Part shown: positions 58,912-64,000 of the stretch, piece after piece
How the letters are laid out: each line of letters starts with the position of its first letter
Numbering within the stretch: position 1 is the first letter of the stretch
From: Coemansia sp. RSA 487
Taxonomy: Eukaryota > Kickxellomycota > Kickxellomycetes > Kickxellales > Kickxellaceae
NCBI GenBank assembly: GCA_027577595.1
Contig: JANBRJ010000017.1
Span: forward strand, 1 to 64,000
Length of the DNA: 64,000 bases
Direction of reading: 5' to 3'
Made by a program: the position numbers and the translations under genes
Notes under the pieces: generated by a model
The model's input: the letters and a program-made list of their open reading frames with translations, nothing else
The model's database searches: none
Told to the model about the DNA's origin: nothing

Positions 58912-61900
58912 TTAGTCCCAGTAGTCGAATCCTCCTGACATAGTGTCTATAAAGCTGGTTCCGCCAGACGATGCACCGCCTCTACCGACGGCACGCGTCA
59001 CCGATCTGCCACCACGTCCTTTGCCGCCTCGTCCTCTTCCACCACGCGTTGCCTTTGATCTGCCGCCGCTCCGCCCACCACCACGGCTCCTTCCGCGCCG
59101 CGCCGGACCCGATGGTGCAGGACGTTCTGGCGGGTAGGACAAGAACGAGTCAGCACCACCGCCATTGCCAAACCCTTGGCCGCTGCCATTTGGACACTCC
59201 CGAGCCCAATGCCCTGTCTGTCCGCATTTATAGCAAGTGGATGTTGCAATAGCGCTTGAGCTGGAAGGTGCCGGCGAGCTGTTTCCATTTGCCGAAAACC
59301 CCGCTCGTGCGACATATGCGTCAGTTTCATTTGCCCAACAAACAAATCCGCATCCGTTGAACGCTCGTGTACACATGTAATACTCCCTGCCCTGGTTTGG
59401 TCCACCGGTCTGCTTAGTCTTGAGCGCTGCATACAGACCGCATTTGCATTTGGGTTTGGTTATAGGAGTGTCTTCTTCAGCGCTACTGTAGACGCTTGGC
59501 AACGGTTGGTGTCCGTAAAGCGGCATTTGTTGCTGTTGGTAGCTGCTGGTTGAAGTACTGGGCTGCTGCTGGTCGGCCCATTCGAAGAACCCGCATTGCG
59601 CCTCTCGTGTCTTTGGACATGCATAGAACGGCCGTCCTTTGTTTGGCCCATCAGCGATGGTGACACGATGGATCGAGGGCGTGCCACAGCGACATGTCGG
59701 GTTGCTGGACAGCGTCGCCGTATCTGGATTACCTCCGCCGTTATGGTTGTTGTTATGAAGCGATAGTGTAGGTGAGGGCTGCACAAGGGTGTTCTGCGAA
59801 GATGGCGATGATCTTCTGGATAACGCTGGAGCACCGGGTCCCATGGACGCGCCATTTCCTTGAAACCCCCCGTTCTGGTACTGATAATGCTGCTGCTGCT
59901 GCTGCTGCTGCTGCTGGGGTGCTGGGCGTCGGGGTTGTGGTTGTGGTTGTTGCACTGCCGACGCAGTCGAAATTGCACGCACATTAAAGAACTCGTTGAT
60001 CAGCTCGTCACATCCTCTGATGCAGCCCTTGTATACGCTTGGAACACTAGCCGGCACGCTTCCAGGCTTGAACCGAATGTCCAGCAACTTTGCCGGCCCC
60101 GCAGAATGAGAAATGCACGAGGGGCAATCGTCGCTGCTGACGCTGACCTCGAGAACAAAGTCAGGTATCCACACAACATGCTTGCACTGCGGATACAGAG
60201 AACACCCAACCACCCATCCGCCATTGGCCCTCGACCGCAAAGCCAAGCTTCCGCCGCAATTCTGGCTACCACCGCCACAGCCACTACAGTTAGAGCACGC
60301 ACAGACTCTGGCCCCGCTTGAGCTCCCTGCTCGCGGAGCCCACGCCGCGCTTGCATCGGCAACAGGTGCTTCCTGGAGACACCGGCCCAGTGCGTCTTCT
60401 AGTTTGGCAATGTCTTCTGTGGATTTCTCATACACGGCCTTGTACAGGCGGATGCTCTCGCTGACCACGCTCTCTTTTGTCTTGACGCCCTGGCATATAA
60501 GACGCAGCTCCCTCTCGGTCTCGCGCCGCAAGTACGGCTTTGACAACGATAGCTCCAGCCCGATTGCATCGTACCCCTCGACCAGCCCGATCCCAAGCGT
60601 CGAGGGCGTTAGCGTCTCTTCGCGCGACTTGAACACGTATTCACGGTCGATGATTTTCTTTATATGGTCCGCATGCGTCGCATCGGTTCCTATGCCGTTC
60701 TTGTCCATGATGTCAACAAGGTCAGCAAAGGAAAGCAGCTTGGGCGCAGTGGTGCTGCCCGTGCGCATTTCGAGCGTCGTCGGCTCAAATGTATCGCCCT
60801 GCGTGTAAACAGGCACGGTTGATTCGGACCACCGGTCATACGGGTATATGTCAAGGTAGTTGCGTGCAATAATCATTAGACCCTTTGCAGAGAACTGCTC
60901 GCCGGCAATAAGGGCCTCGACCTCGGTCGCCTGGCCCTTGGCGTTCTCGGAGCAGCACGCTAGGAACCTGCGCGTCACAAACTCGTACAGCTTCTTATCG
61001 TCGCCGCTCAGGTTGTTTGCAGCGGCCACAGGGTGGATCGGAGGATGCGCCTTGTCGTTGTTTCGGCCCTGGCGTGGCCACATGAACTCACCGTTCGCAA
61101 GCTTTTCGGCGTACTCGGAGAACGGCTGGTACTGCGCTAGTTTTACAACAACCCCGCGCAGATCCATGCTGGGATCAAACTGATCGGTTTCGGTACGCGG
61201 GTAGCTGATGAAGCCTTGGTTGTACAGGGACTCGGCAACGGCCATGATCCTGTCGGGAGCCATGCGCAGGTACCGCGCACAGCACTTTTGCAGCTCAACC
61301 GTAGTAAGCGGCAGTGGGCGCCATTTCTCCTTTGGCCGCGAACGAACCGACGATATCCGGGCCATTGGCTGGTCCATGCATTTGGCATAGAACGCAAAGC
61401 ATACTTCTTGGTCAAACAGCTTGCTACGCTTCCACAAAAACGACGCATGCCCGTCCTCCTTTACGTGGTCCATGAAGATAAACCAGAAGGGCTCAGGAAC
61501 AAAACCCTCGACACGCAAAAACTGGTCGACCACAAAGCCTAGTGTGGGGAACTGGCATGGTCCGTAGCTGATAAGCTTCTCGCTCAGCGCAGCAAACCGC
61601 GATCTCAGACGCAGTGTCTGGTACCTGGTCAGTGCGGATCCGATGCGCAGATCAAGCTCCGTCCGCGCCTCCACAGCATCGACCTGACGCATGTCGAGGT
61701 CGCGTGGGTTCTGCATCGCGCTGTGGATCTCCTGGGGAAGCACCGACGAGAAATGCGCACGCTTAACCACGATACGCGGATTCGACGCGATGCATAGCTC
61801 TGCGATCTCGCCTCCGATGCCTTCGCCCTCACGGTCGCAATCGGTCCATATATACAAATGGGACGCAGTACGTGCCTCGCGTTCAATGTTCTGCGCAACT

Positions 61901-62184
61901 CTTTTGCCGTTCTCGTCAACGCACTTTATAACATCCGCCGTGAACAGCTCTATTGGGTTGCATGAATACCAGCTCTTCATTGTTTGTGGGAAATCCATAC
62001 CCTTGATGTGGCCGCTGACGGATGTCATTGTTGCTGGCACGAATGTCCCCGATATCCTGTATTCAAAGTCATAGTTTTTGTTGTATTGGCTTGTGCCTTC
62101 GCGTCTGGTTTGACGGCCTTGTCCGAGTATCTGCACGATGGCTTTTGCTTGAGACGGCTTTTCGGCCACGCACAGAACGCGCAT
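58912..62184 (-). CDS. TOP3: DNA topoisomerase III with GRF and CCHC zinc fingers
   Basis: 1090 residues from the ATG at 62184 (MRVLCVAEKPSQAKAI); an upstream TTG extends the frame by only five codons. The Toprim domain comes first, with the acidic DxDxE site in WTDCDREGEG, then the type IA core with catalytic Tyr328 in FISYPRTETDQF. A C-terminal topoisomerase zinc ribbon-like section follows (CSLYPQCKHVVW), then Gln- and Pro-rich linkers. Two GRF-type fingers are next (CRCG...CGFFEWAD and CKCG...CGFVCWAN), a CCHC knuckle (CYKCGQTGHWARECP) and a long RGG-rich tail. With Sgs1/BLM and Rmi1 it dissolves recombination intermediates. The tail layout resembles animal TOP3A more than yeast Top3, which lacks these fingers. 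Confidence 0.95.
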   Translation of the reverse strand: MRVLCVAEKPSQAKAIVQILGQGRQTRREGTSQYNKNYDFEYRISGTFVPATMTSVSGHIKGMDFPQTMKSWYSCNPIELFTADVIKCVDENGKRVAQNIEREARTASHLYIWTDCDREGEGIGGEIAELCIASNPRIVVKRAHFSSVLPQEIHSAMQNPRDLDMRQVDAVEARTELDLRIGSALTRYQTLRLRSRFAALSEKLISYGPCQFPTLGFVVDQFLRVEGFVPEPFWFIFMDHVKEDGHASFLWKRSKLFDQEVCFAFYAKCMDQPMARISSVRSRPKEKWRPLPLTTVELQKCCARYLRMAPDRIMAVAESLYNQGFISYPRTETDQFDPSMDLRGVVVKLAQYQPFSEYAEKLANGEFMWPRQGRNNDKAHPPIHPVAAANNLSGDDKKLYEFVTRRFLACCSENAKGQATEVEALIAGEQFSAKGLMIIARNYLDIYPYDRWSESTVPVYTQGDTFEPTTLEMRTGSTTAPKLLSFADLVDIMDKNGIGTDATHADHIKKIIDREYVFKSREETLTPSTLGIGLVEGYDAIGLELSLSKPYLRRETERELRLICQGVKTKESVVSESIRLYKAVYEKSTEDIAKLEDALGRCLQEAPVADASAAWAPRAGSSSGARVCACSNCSGCGGGSQNCGGSLALRSRANGGWVVGCSLYPQCKHVVWIPDFVLEVSVSSDDCPSCISHSAGPAKLLDIRFKPGSVPASVPSVYKGCIRGCDELINEFFNVRAISTASAVQQPQPQPRRPAPQQQQQQQQQHYQYQNGGFQGNGASMGPGAPALSRRSSPSSQNTLVQPSPTLSLHNNNHNGGGNPDTATLSSNPTCRCGTPSIHRVTIADGPNKGRPFYACPKTREAQCGFFEWADQQQPSTSTSSYQQQQMPLYGHQPLPSVYSSAEEDTPITKPKCKCGLYAALKTKQTGGPNQGREYYMCTRAFNGCGFVCWANETDAYVARAGFSANGNSSPAPSSSSAIATSTCYKCGQTGHWARECPNGSGQGFGNGGGADSFLSYPPERPAPSGPARRGRSRGGGRSGGRSKATRGGRGRGGKGRGGRSVTRAVGRGGASSGGTSFIDTMSGGFDYWD
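59888..59917. repeat. CTG/CAG run in TOP3
   Basis: About ten uninterrupted trinucleotide units, coding a poly-Gln run in the linker between the topoisomerase core and the GRF fingers. Confidence 0.8.
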
Positions 62185-62496
62185 TTCAGTCAAAAACAAA
62201 AAACAGGGGTGGAAAGGTGGAAAGTAGGTAGAGATTTAAACAAAAAAAAAAATAAACAGGAAACAAAGAGAAAGATGTTTGGAAAGCGAGAAAAAAAAAG
62301 CTGCTGCGCAAATTGAATGTTTGGTGGAAAGAAGAGGTGGATGGAGGAGGGAGGGGAGGAGAAATTGGTGGGCTGTGCAGCCAATGGCGAAATGCAACCT
62401 TTCTTCAATATCAAAAAGCTCTGTTTGCTTTGCCCTTTTTCGCCATTCTGAATTTGTCTAGTATTTTTGTTTACTATAATCGTTTCTTACTAGCTA
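62185..62496. promoter_or_regulatory. Divergent promoter of TOP3 and HAUS1
   Basis: 312 bp between two divergent genes of chromosome maintenance and spindle assembly. A CCAAT box (62381-62385) overlaps ATGGCGAAA (62384-62392), and the inverse, TTTCGCCAT, is at 62438-62446. No other notable structure. Confidence 0.55.
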
Positions 62497-63378
62497 ATGG
62501 ACACTGGGAATGTCGATGCAGGCAATGCAGCGCTGGTTGGCTGGGATGTTTTAGATAGCTGGCTCAAGGACCTGTATGCGCCCGACCTAGCGCCCATGGT
62601 CACCAAGACACCGGTGCTGCAGCACCGGTTGAGCCAGCTTTACCGCATCGACAATATCACACGAGAAGCCAAGACGCTCGTATCCCAGATACAAAGCGAA
62701 GCGACATCGGAGTACGTTGCGCTCTCGGCACAGCTACTCAAGATCCTGCAACCCGCACGCCTGGCGCCCTCCGACTTGCCACAGCCCACGGCTAAGGCGC
62801 TCTCCGAGTTGTCGCAGATTGCAGTGGATCTCGGGCTATCTGGAACGCGCATAGAGGCGTTTGAGCGCGCAGTGGCCGCCCAGACCATGAGTGCTTTTGA
62901 GCAAAGACAGCGGATCGAGCGGGCGCGGGACCAAATACGCCAAGTGCAGCTCCGGATCCGTGCATCGCAGGAGAGGCAGCGACGGCTGCGCAAGCTCCTT
63001 GAAGCCCGCCAGTCGGATGCCCCGATCGAGGAGCAGAAGACGCGCGAATGGCTGCGCAACTCGGCCATTGTTGCGCAGAAAAACGACGAGTACCGCGCAC
63101 GGCTGGAACAGTTGGAAGCAGCGTCGTCCACGGGACACGGACGAGGAGGTGGGGAGCTGGAGTATATAAAGATAAAGGAGCTCGACTCAAGCGTCGATGA
63201 GTTGCAAAAGGCTGTCGATGAAAGGAAAAGCACGTGCGCTGGATACTCGGCGTTGCCACCCGACATTCAGCTGGCGTATGTCAAGCTTGAGGAGGCTAGG
63301 CAGACGCTGGAGCAGCTACGCACCGACTGCGAGAACGCTGTGGCTGCAGCGTTTACAACAACGGCCAAACGGGCGTAA
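62497..63378 (+). CDS. HAUS1: Augmin subunit HAUS1-like coiled-coil protein
   Basis: 293 residues, one exon, almost entirely helical with long coiled coils (about 125-215 and 220-285). The N-terminus (DVLDSWLKDLYAPDLAPMV) matches the HAUS1 start (AAWLKKIFGDHPIPQYEV), and the C-terminal YSALPPDIQLAYVKLEEARQ matches HAUS1 YLDLMPNPSLAQVKIEEAKR, in the right order and distance. Augmin is an eight-subunit complex that recruits gamma-tubulin to spindle microtubules for branching nucleation; in fungi it is patchy, absent from budding and fission yeasts. No signal peptide. Coiled-coil proteins are easily misassigned, so confidence is moderate. Confidence 0.72.
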   Translation: MDTGNVDAGNAALVGWDVLDSWLKDLYAPDLAPMVTKTPVLQHRLSQLYRIDNITREAKTLVSQIQSEATSEYVALSAQLLKILQPARLAPSDLPQPTAKALSELSQIAVDLGLSGTRIEAFERAVAAQTMSAFEQRQRIERARDQIRQVQLRIRASQERQRRLRKLLEARQSDAPIEEQKTREWLRNSAIVAQKNDEYRARLEQLEAASSTGHGRGGGELEYIKIKELDSSVDELQKAVDERKSTCAGYSALPPDIQLAYVKLEEARQTLEQLRTDCENAVAAAFTTTAKRA

Positions 63379-63514
63379 AATCAGTTAATCAAGAGCATAT
63401 CATTATTATTATCATTATTATAGAGCTTGCGCGGCTTTGAAAGTGTATTTATTTTTTACTTAACGTCCACCAAACCCCCTTCCCCGCAGTAACCAAGCTT
63501 TTCTTTTTCTTCCC

Positions 63515-63549
63515 TTGGCTTTTGGCTTTTGGCTTTTGGCTTTTGGCTT
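63515..63549 (+). repeat. Heptamer tandem repeat
   Basis: Five perfect copies of TTGGCTT, ending 25 bp before the start codon of the last gene, so probably in its leader or core promoter. The strand is pyrimidine-rich. Confidence 0.85.
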
Positions 63550-63574
63550 TTTGCGTTGCTTTACTTTTTTTCAA

Positions 63575-64000
63575 ATGTCCAGCCCTTCTTCCGCGCTGAC
63601 AACGGCTCCGCTAGAACCGTGTCGCAGGCGACGCCTCTTCTCTCGCCGCGAGCTACGGCACAACGGCACATACGTTGTACAGGTCGGGTCGCAAAACGTC
63701 CTGGAGAAGCGCGGCGGCAGGTACACATATGCCGAGGCTGCCAACAACAAGCACTCGCTGGACACAGAGAGCTGCACCGACGACCCAGATGCCATTGTGT
63801 CTGGCGAGACACCATCACTACGGTTGGATCACGTTGCATCCACGGCAGACGTCAACGAACCAAAGGGCAGCAAGGATCCATTACATTATCAGGGCAGAAG
63901 ACGTAAGATGATGCATGTCTCCCAGGGCGCACGCCGTTTGCTTGAATCGTCCAGGAATGTTGGAAGCAGCCGACAGCAGCAGCGACACAAGAACCGACGG
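63575..64000 (+). CDS. Unknown protein, 5' part only (runs off the window)
   Basis: An open frame of 142 codons from ATG 63575 to the last base with no stop. The protein is basic and polar: MSSPSSALTTAPLEPCRRRR at the start, then LFSRRELRHNGTYVVQVGSQ, RYTYAEAANNKHSLD and a Gln/Arg/Lys-rich end. No domain, signal peptide or membrane helix is visible. The codon use is like that of neighbouring genes, and the frame is much longer than chance at this composition would suggest. I do not recognise the family. Confidence 0.6.
   Translation, partial: MSSPSSALTTAPLEPCRRRRLFSRRELRHNGTYVVQVGSQNVLEKRGGRYTYAEAANNKHSLDTESCTDDPDAIVSGETPSLRLDHVASTADVNEPKGSKDPLHYQGRRRKMMHVSQGARRLLESSRNVGSSRQQQRHKNRR

Noticed and set aside
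1-64000. tRNA, rRNA or CRISPR features
   Set aside because: I looked for T-arm consensus, rRNA-like blocks and spaced direct repeats by eye and found none; a covariance-model search would be needed to exclude divergent small RNAs.

Overview
The window looks like nuclear DNA of an early-diverging, non-Dikarya fungus. The fungal signals are an ergosterol-pathway keto-reductase (Erg27), the phospholipid repressor Opi1, an iron-responsive GATA factor with the cysteine-rich block between its two fingers, and Rad6, Hir1 and Mam3-type proteins. Against a yeast or a typical ascomycete stand a cobalamin-dependent methylmalonyl-CoA mutase, an augmin subunit (HAUS1) and a complex I LYR subunit. Most genes are single-exon. 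The few introns I could place are about 90 to 150 nt with GTAAGY-type donors and AG acceptors. A Kickxellales (Coemansia-like) origin is a guess from this mix, not something the sequence proves.

Layout. 1-3.2 kb: a decayed AAA-ATPase-like gene running off the left edge, then a gene-poor stretch with one LTR-like repeat. 3.2-17.1 kb: compact conserved genes (ERG27, RAD6, an M1 aminopeptidase, a Fep1/SreA-like GATA factor, HIR1, OPI1) and a small secreted protein. 17.4-27.4 kb: five same-strand tandem paralogues of a two-PAS-domain protein, with conserved elements up- and downstream of the genes and a 302-bp near-identical island in two spacers. 28.7-34.6 kb: an anion:cation symporter-type MFS transporter, a ZIP metal transporter with a very large loop, and a divergent pair of tiny His/Cys-rich proteins. 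34.7-39 kb: one intact five-repeat SANT/Myb-like gene with a mitochondrial-looking N-terminus, among three decayed copies. 39.4-41.2 kb: ABCE1/RLI1. 41.9-45.3 kb: a repeat-rich island with three small paralogous genes of unknown function, solo LTRs and two other short repeat families; in two copies an LTR supplies the gene's stop codon. 46.4-64 kb: dense core genes (Mam3/CNNM, NDUFA6, methylmalonyl-CoA mutase, mitochondrial ACP, hydroxyacid-oxoacid transhydrogenase, an AVT-type amino acid transporter, a ketoacyl-reductase-like SDR, eS19, TFIIE-beta, topoisomerase III, HAUS1) and a gene that runs off the right edge.

Working links: NDUFA6 (an LYR protein) and acyl carrier protein bind each other in complex I and sit 3 kb apart, with a possible type II fatty-acid reductase 4 kb further on. 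TOP3 and HAUS1 share a promoter with an inverted pair of E2F-like sites, and HIR1 has an MCB-type box just before its start. The accessory islands (PAS array, SANT cluster, small-gene/LTR island) are where local duplication, decay and insertion are concentrated.
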